Shown piece after piece: positions 11,811-22,064 of a DNA stretch of 64,000 nt. Every line of letters starts with the position of its first letter. The first letter of the stretch is position 1. Location: the NCBI GenBank assembly GCA_036971475.1, contig JBAIZL010000376.1:4370001-4434000 (forward strand). Reading direction: 5' to 3'. The position numbers and the translations under genes were made by a program. The notes under the pieces were generated by a model. That model made no database searches and was not told the origin of the DNA. It saw only the letters and a list, made by a program, of their open reading frames with translations. This stretch comes from Prosapia bicincta. Its lineage: Eukaryota; Arthropoda; Insecta; Hemiptera; Cercopidae.

Positions 11811-12929
11811 GAATCCATAAACACGCCTACTATAAGGCCTACTATGTCGGTAAACCACTGGCCAAATCCATTATGATCTGAGCCTGACACACATTTTAAC
11901 CTCCTCTATCAGGTAGAGCTTCGGGCAGGCAAACGTATAATATGGGAAGTACTATATTGTATAGCTACCAATGCATACCACCATAGCTATGTAGAAAATG
12001 ACAAGGCCTTTATGATCTGAGCTTTACACATATTGTCTAGGTATCTTGTATCAGTTACAGCCTCTCGACTAAGACAAATACCTCCATCAAATCTTAGGTA
12101 AAGCTACCTTGGAGTCAGGCCGTAGGTAAAGCCGGCCTGGAGTAGGGCCTTAGGCAAAGACATGCCTGAGGTCGGGCATCAGACCTTAGGTAAAGCAACC
12201 TTGGAGTCAATCCACCATAGGTAAAGCCGACCTGGAGTGGTAAAACAGCTACCAATCAATAACCTATCATAATAGTATACATCCTGTATTAAGCCAATAT
12301 GTATGTTACCCAACATATTGTGATAAACCAATAAGCGTGTAAATCTACATTCCTCCTGAAATAAGACAAAATGCATGTACACTTCATTACAGGTGTAGAT
12401 CATACACACAGAGTTCGACATATAAATGCTTGTTTAAAACCTTTACAGTAATATTGTTACGACCGCGATAGCGCACTCTGGACATATCAACATAACCGCA
12501 GCAAATGACGTCAAACAAAATGTCGGTCAAGATGGCGTCTAACAAAATGACGGACGGTCATACCATCTGTATAGGTTTAACTGTTGCCTGTATAGGTTTG
12601 CCATCTATACTTACTTTAACACTAGTTCATCTATCACAGAAAGAAGAAGAAAGCGGCCTATTGCTGAGCATAAGACCGGGTGTGTACAAATCTGAACGAG
12701 TTCAACATGCCTCTGTCCCCGTGGTAACCCCTATCAGCCTTGACGTAATCAACCCTTAACCAAGAGATCAATATATGTACGGACAACACGGACCCAAGTC
12801 CTCAGACAACACCATGGTAGGTGTCTACCAACCCTTTAGATATGTAAAGGGGATGATGACGTAATCAGCCCCTAACCAAGAGAACAATATAAGTACGGGC
12901 AACACAGACCCAAGTCCTCAGACAACACC
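11501..12929. other. Palindrome-arm DNA without a recognisable gene
   Basis: No convincing long ORF. The stretch holds the (AT)n tract (11723-11807), more minisatellite units (12060-12250) and a short tandem duplication: a ~90-bp block with ACCCAAGTCCTCAGACAACA occurs at about 12741-12830 and again at 12855-12945. A possible small ORF at 12505-12759 has one hydrophobic segment (ICIGLTVACIGLPSILTLTL) but no recognised homology. It lies just upstream of the IAP-like pseudogene and might be its 5' region. Confidence 0.5.
11723..11807. repeat. (AT)n microsatellite, left arm
   Basis: Pure AT dinucleotide run of 85 bp. The mirror-image run in the right arm is 73 bp. This 12-bp difference is the only length difference noticed between the two palindrome arms. 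Confidence 0.97.
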
Positions 12930-13226
12930 ATGGTAGGTGTCTACTACTGGACAGATACTCTCACAATCGAGAAGAAAGCGTTCCCAAAACTATCACTGTA
13001 TCGTCGTAGAATACGCTCGTTTCGTACTTGGAAAGGAGTGTCAAATGATACTGTCAACCCCGTGCGTCTCAGCGAGGCGGGATCTTTTACACAGGCCAAG
13101 AAGATCAAACATTGTGCTTTACATGCGCCAGAGGCCTTGAAGGTTGGTCAGCGAATGATGATCCGTTACAGGAACACGCAAAGTGGTTTCCTAAATGTAA
13201 ATACGTAGTGGGTATAAGTGCTAAAC
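12930..13226 (+). pseudogene. IAP-like gene fragment (BIR domain), left arm copy
   Basis: The first part reads RRRIRSFRTWKGVSN then VRLSEAG, the N-terminal half of a baculoviral-IAP-repeat domain. After a one-base deletion at about 13081-13084 the second half continues in the next frame: YTGQEDQTLCFTC, RGLEGW, DDPLQEHAKWFPKC, giving the BIR zinc ligands C-x2-C, H and C. IAP proteins bind caspases or act as ubiquitin ligases. This copy cannot encode a continuous BIR and is cut at 13226, before any RING, where the palindrome spacer begins. The same frameshift is present in the right arm. Confidence 0.75.
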
Positions 13227-14161
13227 CTTCAAGGGTGTGCCTGGGATAGGTTGTGCATTTTATATGGAAGGACAAACTTTCACTTACGGATTGCCCTCAG
13301 CCTGTAGCGTTTTTACTGCAGAACTTTATGCAATTTTCCAAGCTTTAAGATCAATTCCGTCTGCAAAATCTAAATATCTTGTGTGTTGTGATTCCAAAAG
13401 TGCTCTCCAGGCTATTCAGGAAATGTACACTAAGAACCCTTTAGTTGGAGACATCTTGTGCTCTATACACAGGCTCCAATTACGAGGTGTCGAGGTGTCA
13501 TTTCTCTGGGTGCCTGGTCACTGTGGAATATTCGGAAACACTAAAGCAGATGAAGGTGCAAAATTAGCTACAGGTATGTTGCCATCGACACAACGTGTGA
13601 TGGCATCAGATTTTGTATGCAAAGTTAAAACTACACTATTCTCTGTTTGGAATGAAGAATGGCAAAATGTAAATAGAAACAAGCTGAGGGACATCAAAAA
13701 TACCGTCCGACCATGGAGGACATCTGTTCGTTCGAATCGTAGGGAGGAAGTGGTGGTTACTCGACTTCGCATCGGCCACTCTTTGTTAACGCATGGTTGG
13801 TTGATGCGACATGAGGATTCACCACTATGTCCGTTTTGTAGAAATAATATTACAATCAAGCATATCCTGCTTGATTGTGATAAGTTGGAAAATTTGTATA
13901 TACGTTACGGTCTTCGAGGTAGTTTAAAGGTGGTATTAAGGGACGATGTCACGGCTATCGACCGTGTCATCGCTTTCTTACGCCACCTGAATCTACTTAA
14001 TAATATTTAAATTATATATAATTTTAGTTTCTTTCTTTTTAGTTACATTTAGTATTAAACATTTATTTTATTTTGTTAAGTTGGTTAGTTCTATTTGGAA
14101 ATAATTATTTAAAATAAAATGCTAGTTAGGCGATGATAACCTCAATAGGTTTTTCGCCTGG

Positions 14162-14196
<35 letters not shown>

Positions 14197-14352
14197 TGAC
14201 AGGCAGCACATGTCCGCATGGTAGAAGGGCAACCTGTATTTCATCGATACAGCAAATCTTGCACAGCGTATGATCATCCTGATTGTTTACACCGTCATCG
14301 TCAGAGTAGTCTTCGTCGTCTGTTGTACATATGTCTACCCCCATCTGGGCCC
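13227..14352. other. Palindrome spacer (single-copy centre)
   Basis: The 1126 bp between the arms: 14 nt of unassigned sequence, a 5'-truncated LINE-B with a 32-nt poly(A) (13241-14193), and a 159-bp piece of the IAP gene (minus strand) that is not duplicated in the left arm. The inner breakpoint of the inverted duplication therefore coincides with a LINE-B insertion into the IAP gene. Confidence 0.85.
13241..14193 (+). mobile_element. LINE-B copy B4, 5'-truncated to RNase H
   Basis: Begins inside RNase H at GIGCAFYMEGQTF, keeps the later RNase H acidic and His motifs (FTAELYAIF, VCCDSKSALQ, WVPGHCGIFGNTKADE) and the C-terminal knuckle CPFCRNNITIKHILLDC. It ends at 14010 and has a ~150-bp 3' UTR, the stem-loop AGGCGATGATAACCT...TCGCCT and poly(A) 14162-14193. 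No clear target-site duplication is visible; its left side is a palindrome breakpoint. Confidence 0.88.
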
Positions 14353-14649
14353 GTTTAGCACTTATACCCACTACGTATTTACATTTAGGAAACCACTTTG
14401 CGTGTTCCTGTAACGGATCATCATTCGCTGACCAACCTTCAAGGCCTCTGGCGCATGTAAAGCACAATGTTTGATCTTCTTGGCCTGTGTAAAAGATCCC
14501 GCCTCGCTGAGACGCACGGGGTTGACAGTATCATTTGACACTCCTTTCCAAGTACGAAACGAGCGTATTCTACGACGATACAGTGATAGTTTTGGGAACG
14601 CTTTCTTCTCGATTGTGAGAGTATCTGTCCAGTAGTAGACACCTACCAT
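14194..14649 (-). pseudogene. IAP-like gene fragment (BIR plus start of RING), right arm and spacer
   Basis: Minus-strand ATG at 14649. The BIR is frameshifted by the same one-base deletion as the left copy (here about 14495-14498). The open frame then continues through an acidic linker (CTTDDEDYSDDDG) into the first half of a C3HC4 RING: CKICCIDEIQVALLPCGHV. It stops where the LINE-B poly(A) tract begins at 14193, so the remaining RING ligands are lost. BIR+RING order is that of metazoan IAP ubiquitin ligases. No introns are evident between BIR and RING, so this could be a retrocopy or a single exon. Confidence 0.78.
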
Positions 14650-15768
14650 GGTGTTGTCTGAGGACTTGGGTCTGTGTTGCCCGTACTTATATTGTTCTCT
14701 TGGTTAGGGGCTGATTACGTCATCATCCCCTTTACATATCTAAAGGGTTGGTAGACACCTACCATGGTGTTGTCTGAGGACTTGGGTCCGTGTTGTCCGT
14801 ACATATATTGATCTCTTGGTTAAGGGTTGATTACGTCAAGGCTGATAGGGGTTACCACGGGGACAGAGGCATGTTGAACTCGTTCAGATTTGTACACACC
14901 CGGTCTTATGCTCAGCAATAGGCCGCTTTCTTCTTCTTTCTGTGATAGATGAACTAGTGTTAAAGTAAGTATAGATGGCAAACCTATACAGGCAACAGTT
15001 AAACCTATACAGATGGTATGACCGTCCGTCATTTTGTTAGACGCCATCTTGACCGACATTTTGTTTGACGTCATTTGCTGCGGTTATGTTGATATGTCCA
15101 GAGTGCGCTATCGCGGTCGTAACAATATTACTGTAAAGGTTTTAAACAAGCATTTATATGTCGAACTCTGTGTGTATGATCTACACCTGTAATGAAGTGT
15201 ACATGCATTTTGTCTTATTTCAGGAGGAATGTAGATTTACACGCTTATTGGTTTATCACAATATGTTGGGTAACATACATATTGGCTTAATACAGGATGT
15301 ATACTATTATGATAGGTTATTGATTGGTAGCTGTTTTACCACTCCAGGTCGGCTTTACCTATGGTGGATTGACTCCAAGGTTGCTTTACCTAAGGTCTGA
15401 TGCCCGACCTCAGGCATGTCTTTGCCTAAGGCCCTACTCCAGGCCGGCTTTACCTACGGCCTGACTCCAAGGTAGCTTTACCTAAGATTTGATGGAGGTA
15501 TTTGTCTTAGTCGAGAGGCTGTAACTGATACAAGATACCTAGACAATATGTGTAAAGCTCAGATCATAAAGGCCTTGTCATTTTCTACATAGCTATGGTG
15601 GTATGCATTGGTAGCTATACAATATAGTACTTCCCATATTATACGTTTGCCTGCCCGAAGCTCTACCTGATAGAGGAGGTTAAAATGTGTGTCAGGCTCA
15701 GATCATAATGGATTTGGCCAGTGGTTTACCGACATAGTAGGCCTTATAGTAGGCGTGTTTATGGATTC

Positions 15769-15771
<3 letters not shown>

Positions 15772-15844
<73 letters not shown>
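15772..15844. repeat. (TA)n microsatellite, right arm
   Basis: Pure TA dinucleotide run of 73 bp, mirror of the 85-bp run at 11723-11807. Confidence 0.97.
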
Positions 15845-15847
<3 letters not shown>

Positions 15848-16079
15848 TTAACATAGTATATAAGCCTACACACCTTACTGCGACCGTTTGCGTTGTGTTG
15901 CGTGGGTCTACCGAGCCTCTGCAATGTGATAGGTCGATTCCCGCACATGTTGTTGTCTAGTTGAACTCAATGTATAATTGTTGGCCGGTTAAACTTAGCG
16001 TTTAGTTGGAACGTTGGTCATTTGATCCAACCGATCATTTTTTGGCAATCTGATATATTATTAAAAACAACCCCCCACT

Positions 16080-16386
16080 TAAAGCCTGACTCTAGTGTGC
16101 ATTTGCCTCAGGCGTTTCTCCACGGTGGCTCTAGCTAGGGCCAGGCTTCAGGATGGTTTTAACTAAGTCCATACTCTACGGGGGCTATACCTAAGGCCTA
16201 GCTCCGTGGTGGCTTTACCTCAAGCACGACTCTTGGGTGACTTTACCTAAGACCCTACTCCAAGGTAGCTTTATCCAAGAATTGATGGAGGTATTTGTCT
16301 TAGTCGAGAGGATGAAATAGATATAGCAACAATCCTGGCCCGACTCTTGGGTAGCTTTACTTAAGGGCTGACTGCTTTACCTAAAG
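16080..16386. repeat. Degenerate minisatellite and LINE-B insertion target, right arm
   Basis: Mirror of 11181-11500, with units such as GGTGGCTTTACCTCAAGC and GGTAGCTTTATCCAAG. The copy of GCTTTACCTAA at 16374-16384 directly precedes the LINE-B 5' end and recurs at 33658-33668 directly after the LINE-B poly(A). This is an 11-bp target-site duplication, with the caveat that the motif belongs to the array itself. Confidence 0.7.
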
Positions 16387-16889
16387 CCCGCAGGGGGGTG
16401 CGGACTAGCCGCACCTACGAGGGATTTGGCGTCCCTCGCGGTACCCTAGCCTAACACTACACCACTCACAAAGCATACACACACATACACACACCAACAC
16501 AATCTATACACATTTCAACACTTACATCTTCGCTTAGGGAATTTTGACTGGTCAGAACCGTTGCGCGTTGGGAGTGCTGAAAAGTCCAGAGCTTGACAAA
16601 CTCTGGTCTGGGACGCTGCTGTGAGCTTGCTCTGCCGAAGACGTATGCGCGGTTGCTGGTCCGCTAGCCACTTCGGTCCTTGGTCAGGGAGTGTCCGCGG
16701 TGCACAGGTGTCGGAGCCTGTGCACAGTATTACGAGTTCTCGACTGATGCCCATCCAGTCGAGCTAAGGAGGAAACTATGGGCCCCAGAGTTCCGGGGGT
16801 TGGAAATGATCGAAAGTGATCCATGGGTGTACCCGTTCTCATAGTCTCGCCCGTAACGCCTGACACGATGGTTAGCTTAAAAACAAATT
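16387..16889 (+). promoter_or_regulatory. LINE-B 5' UTR with nested stems
   Basis: Complete 5' UTR of the outermost LINE-B of the nest, starting CCCGCAGGGGGGTGCGG. Stems visible: TGCACAGG/CCTGTGCA (16701-16708 with 16717-16724), CTATGGG/CTCATAG (16776-16782 with 16838-16844) enclosing CCCCAG/CCGGGG (16783-16788 with 16793-16798), and CTCGACTG/CAGTCGAG. The same helices are kept with different bases in LINE-A (22396-22541). LINE 5' UTRs of this superfamily usually hold an internal RNA polymerase II promoter, which is not directly visible here. Confidence 0.8.
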
Positions 16890-17941
16890 ATGGATAACCA
16901 ACAAATGTCCAACCAGTTGAATGCAAAGAGGCGTCGTGAGGTTTCTCCGAAAATGCCTAGGGAAGTAATTACGATGAGAAAAGAAATTGATATAGCGTCA
17001 CCTAAGTTCTTGATTGTGTCTTGCGCAGAAGCTGGCAAAGATCTTTCAAAGGTATCGCCCTTTGTAATCCAAAAGGCTATAACTGGATGCGCAGCAGGAC
17101 CTGTCTCTTCCATAAGGAAGTTAAGGAACGGAACACTGCTGATAGAAACAAGCAATGCGAAGCAGTCACAGTTATTATTAAAAATGACCTCCTTTTTTGA
17201 TCAGGTCAAGGTTTCGGTGGCTCCCCACAAAACCTTGAACTCATCAAAGGGAGTAATATCATGCAGGGATCTATTGTATGTCCGTGAGGACGAACTCAAA
17301 TCAGAACTGGTATCAGAAGGTGTAACAGATGTCGTACGAATTATGAGGATGGAAAACGGTCAGAGAGTTCCAACAACATCAATTATCCTGACATTCGGGA
17401 AACCATCTATCCCGGAATATTTATATGCTGGCTATCAACGGCTTTCTGTTAGGCCCTACGTTCCCAATCCACGCCGGTGCTTTAAATGCCAACGTTTTGG
17501 ACACGTAAGTTCTTCTTGCTCCAAGCCAGAGGTATGCGGACAGTGTGCATCTGAAGGCCATACTGATAAGGTTTGCACAAGTGCTCCGAAATGCCCAAAC
17601 TGTGCTGGTGATCACCCTGCTCGCTCCTTTAACTGCCCAAAGTTCAAGGAGGAGAAAGCGATCCTCAGCATAATGGCAAAGGACAAAACATCATTCTACG
17701 AAGCTAAAAAGAAGTTCAAGTCAACTCAACCTAGACTTGAAACGAAATCTTATGCCTCAGCTATCACCCCTGAGAAGTCGTGTTCCAACTGCGTTGAGCT
17801 AAATAAGAAAATTGAAGTTCTCACGGAACAAGTTAGCCAGTTATTAGCTTTGGTGACTAAAAATTTGGTTTCCAACTCAAACACTAATGTTGAATGTGCG
17901 GAAAAATCTCCATTGCCAGTTATCTCTGCGAAAAATAGAAG

Positions 17942-17943
<2 letters not shown>
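16890..17943 (+). pseudogene. LINE-B ORF1, interrupted by LINE-A insertion
   Basis: Mirror copy of 9624-10677 and identical to it in translation. After residue ~350 (SAKNRR) the sequence enters the poly(T) of the minus-strand LINE-A at 17944. The LINE-B element resumes at about 29722 in the last codons of ORF1 (SNIPGQ... region). Compared with an uninterrupted LINE-B ORF1 (48313-49664), about 200 bp are missing across the junction, so the insertion was accompanied by a target deletion and not by a duplication. Confidence 0.88.
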
Positions 17944-17978
<35 letters not shown>

Positions 17979-18367
17979 CCTGGCGAAAAACCAATTGAGG
18001 TTATCATCGCCAAACAAAATCTAACACAGAACGCGATGTTTTAAATAAAATCAAATAAATTAATAAATAAACAAATAAATAAATACAACAAAAATTACAA
18101 AACAAAAAAACAACAACAATAAATAACAAAAAACAACAATAAACCTATAACAATGAAAAAATTCTTAAAAACTAAATAACAAAATAACAACAAAGAACAA
18201 TATAACAGTAAATAAATAATATGTAAAACAATAATAGGTAACAATTTATCAATAAATAAATCTCAATAACAATAACAAGAACAGAAAATAAATTTAATTA
18301 AAATAAATAAAAGAAACACAGAGAATTATATATATAAATATAATTAAAAAATATATATATTTATGTA

Positions 18368-21300
18368 TTAAATTTTAAAAAATATTTTCAAGTGGTGCAA
18401 GAAAGCGATGACTCGGTCAATGGCCGAGGCATCGTCCCTTAGTACCACCTTCAAACTCCCTTTTAAATTAAAAAGGTCACGAATATTTCTTACATTAACA
18501 CAGTCTACTAAAATATGTTTTATTGTGAAGATATCACCGCAATATTGGCATATTGGTGGATCTTCACGACTCATCAAATATCCATGAGTTGCAAAAGAGT
18601 GGCCAACGCGAAGGCGTGTAACCACCACTTCCTCCCTACGTTTTGAACGAATTGAAGACCTCCATGGACGGACGGTATCTTTAATATCCCTCAGCTTATT
18701 CTGAATCACGGTATGCCACTCGTCATTCCAAGCAGCGAGCAATAAATGTTTCGCGAAACACACATAATCAGATGCCATAACTAGTTGAGTAATAGGCACC
18801 AAACTTGTAGCTTTCTTCGCCGCTTCATCCGCTTTTGTGTTTCCAAGTATTCCGCAATGTCCAGGAACCCAACAGAAAGTTACCCCCACACCCCCCAATT
18901 GAAGCCTGTGTACAGCACACAAAATGTCCCCAACTAAAGGGTTGCTAGAGAAAACATCCTGAAGAGCCTGAAGAGCACTTTTGGAATCCGAACATAAAAG
19001 ATAATGCGAAGATCCAGATTGAATGACGGTCAAAGCTTTAAAAATAGCAAATAGTTCTGCCGTGAAAATACTGCAAGCTGAGGGCAATCCGTAAGTGTAG
19101 GTACGTCCAGACGCATAAAATGCACACCCAACGCCATGGTCCAGTTTAGATCCATCCGTGAAAATAATCTCACTATACTGGTGGGATCTGTATATTGCCA
19201 AAAACTCTTGGTGGTACACCACATTAGGAGTATTGGTTTTTATAAAACTGGACAGTGAAAAATCGAAGCGGGGCGTTTTTATTATCCATGGAGGTAGACA
19301 GCACATCGATCGTTCAAACGTAGTAGGAAGTTCCGACTCTAGATTATCAATTATGCGCGACGTCCGTGTACCGAAAGGGGCGGTTGAACGTTCGCGTGCA
19401 ATATAAGTAGGTTCGTAGCGGTTATTAAACACTACATTAAATGCCGGATGTTTAGGTTTGCTTCGAAGACTAGATATATAAGATATTTGTAGCATCTGAC
19501 GTCGTCTTGAAAGAGCGGGTTCCCCAGCCTCGACAAGAAGACTAGGGATTGGGCTAGTTCTAAATGCACCAGTAGCAAGTCTAAGTCCAGAGTGGTGGAC
19601 AGCATCGAGAGTTTTCAGAACTGTAAGTCGTGCGGATGAATAGGCTTGACAGCCATAATCAATGCGCGATCTAACGACCGCGCGATAAAAGCGAAGCATA
19701 CTAGTTCTGTCTGCTCCCCAATTCGTACCACTAAGGACTCTTAACATATCCAATTTCTTGCTGCATCTCACCTTCAAATCACGAACATGTGGACTCCATG
19801 AGAGTCTTTTATCAAATAAAAGACCCAAAAATCGAACACTATCCGTGGTTTGAAGCTGAATCCCATCAAGATAAAGGATCGGCTCCTGGTGTTGCCTACG
19901 ACGACTAAATGCTACACACTGGGTCTTCGAAGCAGAGAATTTAAAACCTGTAGTTCTTGACCATTCCTCTAATCTACCTATTGCTAACTGCAAAGATCTT
20001 TCCGCAGTTGCCATACTACGAGCAGGCACATATATACTAAAGTCATCTACAAAGAGTGAACAGTGAACCGGAGATCGTATATAACTCGTGATACTGTTTA
20101 TTGCAACGGCAAATAGCGTGACGCTCAGCACGCTGCCCTGCGGTACACCATTCTCCTGTTTATAACTGTTTGAATACGTGCCTCCAAGACGAATGCGGAA
20201 AGATCTATTCGAAAGAAAGTTAGCGATGAATGCTAGGATATTCCCTTGTATACCCCATGATTTGAGAGTGTTCAGAATTCCTCTTTTCCATGCCATATCG
20301 TATGCCTTCTCAAGGTCGAAGAAAACAGCAACGAGTGTTTGACGCAAGAGAAAGGCATCTTGAATAGCGGATTCTAACAAAACCAATTGGTCAACGGATG
20401 ATCGTCCTTGCCTGAAACCACACTGTTCGTTGCAAATAAGGTCATTGGTTTCTAGGTACCAGACAAGACGGCGGTTGACCATCTTCTCCAGTAGTTTGCA
20501 TAAGACGCTTGTAAGGGATATAGGTCTATAACTACTGGGATTGGTTTTGTCTTTACCTGGCTTCAAAAGAGGAATTACCGTCGATTCTAACCATGCATCG
20601 GGGAAAGAGCGCTCCTCGAATAAACGATTGTATATTCGAAAGAGGACAAGTTTCGCAGATGACGGTAGATGTTTCAGCATGGAGTACACAATGGAATCAG
20701 GACCTGGTGCAGAATCCTTCGTTGACGCAAGAGCTGACTCCAATTCCCCTATAGAGAAAGGAGTGTTTAAAGGAGAGTCCCCAGACGACCCAACAGTAAA
20801 CGGTATTGCTTCTTCCTTCAGTTTATAAATCTGGAATAATCTATCATAGGCTGTAGTAGCAGAAAAGTTAGAAAAAGATGTTCCAAGTACATTAGCAATG
20901 TCATCACCGTTTGTGATTAATCTCCCATCTGGTTGCTTCAGCGCAATGGCTGGCAACGGAGTGGAAGTACCACAAACTGATCTTAGCTTCCTCCACACTG
21001 TGGAAGACGGAGTTGTTCGTCTAATTGTGCTAATGTACTGTTCCCAAGAGTTCTTTCTACTCAGCCTAAATATCCTCCGTGCTTTCGCACGGAGTATTTT
21101 ATATTCCTGAAGGTTTCCATTCGTTGGGTGTCGTTTAAATCTCCTAAGAGCTCTTCGTCGTAAACGGAGGATTTCTGTGCATTCATCGTTCCACCACGGC
21201 ACAGGCGGTCGGCGTGGATGCGTAGAGGTTTTCGGAATGGTCTTTTCAGCGGCATTTAAAATTGCTTTCTTAAAATTTTCTATATTTTCATCAATGGGTG

Positions 21301-22063
21301 TCAAATAATCCATGTCAAGTGATACAAGATAATTCGAGTATGAGTCCCAGTTGGCTTTTCGCAAAATCCAACTGGGATTTCGGGTATAACAGGGTTGGGA
21401 GTCACATAAACTGATCTTAATAGGCACATGGTCGCTTCCATACAAATCGTTGAGTACCGACCATGTGCATCTAGTAGCTAATTGAGGGCTGCAAATCGAT
21501 AGGTCAACAGCTGTCCATCCACCAGTAGATGCTGCTAAATGGGTAGGCGAACCGTCATTTAGCAGACATAAGTCCAGTTCCGTTCTCACACTCTCAACAA
21601 GGTCACCTCGAGAGTTCCTAGTCGGAGATCCCCAAGACGAATGGTGGGCATTAAAATCCCCTACCAATAAGAACGGAGTTGGTAACTGGCTTATTAAATT
21701 CACTAAATCACTGTGATGCAGGTTTTCATGTGGTGGCAAGTAGACACAACACACAGTGATTTTATACGGGACAGCTGTTTGAACGGCTACTGCTTGTAAA
21801 GGAGTTATTAAGTTTAGAGAAACAGCATCGATACAGTCACGGGCTAGGATGGCTACGCCACCTCTAGCTCGATCTTCTGCAACGAAGTCCGATCTAAAAA
21901 CTGAATACTCCCTTAAATGGAAATTATGCGATGCGTGGAGATGTGTCTCCTGTAGACATACAAACATTGGGTACACATCTCGCACGAGTAGTTTAAGTTC
22001 TTCTATGTGACTCCTAACACCGTTGACGTTCCATTGTATCACTGACTTCCTAAGCAAAGCCAT
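18368..22063 (-). CDS. LINE-A ORF2: APE endonuclease, reverse transcriptase, RNase H (1231 aa)
   Basis: Uninterrupted frame of 1231 codons from ATG 22063 (MALLRKSVIQ). Residues ~1-225 are an APE-type endonuclease (IQWNVNGV, QETHL, LLVGDFNAHHSSWGS, SDHVPI). RT follows, with FFDLEKAYDMAW (~580), PQGSVLS (~650) and SLFVDDFS (~669). RNase H starts near 965 (IIFTDGSKLD, FTAELFAIF, LLCSDSKSA, HCGILGNTKADE). A CCHC knuckle (CQYCGDIFTIKHILVDC) ends the protein. All catalytic residues seen in the full-length copy are present. It performs target-primed reverse transcription. The 3' three-quarters lie in the right palindrome arm. Confidence 0.93.
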   Translation of the reverse strand: MALLRKSVIQWNVNGVRSHIEELKLLVRDVYPMFVCLQETHLHASHNFHLREYSVFRSDFVAEDRARGGVAILARDCIDAVSLNLITPLQAVAVQTAVPYKITVCCVYLPPHENLHHSDLVNLISQLPTPFLLVGDFNAHHSSWGSPTRNSRGDLVESVRTELDLCLLNDGSPTHLAASTGGWTAVDLSICSPQLATRCTWSVLNDLYGSDHVPIKISLCDSQPCYTRNPSWILRKANWDSYSNYLVSLDMDYLTPIDENIENFKKAILNAAEKTIPKTSTHPRRPPVPWWNDECTEILRLRRRALRRFKRHPTNGNLQEYKILRAKARRIFRLSRKNSWEQYISTIRRTTPSSTVWRKLRSVCGTSTPLPAIALKQPDGRLITNGDDIANVLGTSFSNFSATTAYDRLFQIYKLKEEAIPFTVGSSGDSPLNTPFSIGELESALASTKDSAPGPDSIVYSMLKHLPSSAKLVLFRIYNRLFEERSFPDAWLESTVIPLLKPGKDKTNPSSYRPISLTSVLCKLLEKMVNRRLVWYLETNDLICNEQCGFRQGRSSVDQLVLLESAIQDAFLLRQTLVAVFFDLEKAYDMAWKRGILNTLKSWGIQGNILAFIANFLSNRSFRIRLGGTYSNSYKQENGVPQGSVLSVTLFAVAINSITSYIRSPVHCSLFVDDFSIYVPARSMATAERSLQLAIGRLEEWSRTTGFKFSASKTQCVAFSRRRQHQEPILYLDGIQLQTTDSVRFLGLLFDKRLSWSPHVRDLKVRCSKKLDMLRVLSGTNWGADRTSMLRFYRAVVRSRIDYGCQAYSSARLTVLKTLDAVHHSGLRLATGAFRTSPIPSLLVEAGEPALSRRRQMLQISYISSLRSKPKHPAFNVVFNNRYEPTYIARERSTAPFGTRTSRIIDNLESELPTTFERSMCCLPPWIIKTPRFDFSLSSFIKTNTPNVVYHQEFLAIYRSHQYSEIIFTDGSKLDHGVGCAFYASGRTYTYGLPSACSIFTAELFAIFKALTVIQSGSSHYLLCSDSKSALQALQDVFSSNPLVGDILCAVHRLQLGGVGVTFCWVPGHCGILGNTKADEAAKKATSLVPITQLVMASDYVCFAKHLLLAAWNDEWHTVIQNKLRDIKDTVRPWRSSIRSKRREEVVVTRLRVGHSFATHGYLMSREDPPICQYCGDIFTIKHILVDCVNVRNIRDLFNLKGSLKVVLRDDASAIDRVIAFLHHLKIFFKI

Positions 22064-22064
22064 T

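Larger units (their letters stand above)
6243..13226. repeat. Left arm of a ~7-kb inverted repeat (palindrome)
   Basis: 6243-13226 is the reverse complement of 14353-21324. Paired positions sum to 27567 outside the (AT)n tract and 27579 inside it; the 12-bp offset comes entirely from the different lengths of the (AT)n tract. Long translated stretches are identical between arms: the ORF1 segment of 9624-10677 versus 16890-17943, and all peptides from the IAP region. The ORF2 portions differ at only about 8-10 residues in ~980. The arm contains LINE-A copy A2, the LINE-B ORF1 and 5' UTR, minisatellite, (AT)n and IAP pseudogene. It may be a true genomic palindrome or an assembly or read artefact. 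Confidence 0.93.
14353..21324. repeat. Right arm of the ~7-kb inverted repeat
   Basis: Reverse complement of 6243-13226. The outer end at 21324 falls inside the ORF2 of a minus-strand LINE-A that continues intact beyond the arm (to 22077), so the right arm looks ancestral and the left arm looks like the inverted copy. The arm includes the IAP pseudogene, (TA)n at 15772-15844, minisatellite and the 5' part of the large LINE-B element. Confidence 0.93.

Noticed and set aside
11607..11876. Ile-Tyr repeat proteins on both strands
   Set aside because: They are translations of the (AT)n microsatellite.
12930..14649. Viral origin of the IAP-like gene
   Set aside because: IAP genes occur in some DNA viruses, but no other viral gene is linked here and BIR+RING genes are common in animals; a host origin is simpler.
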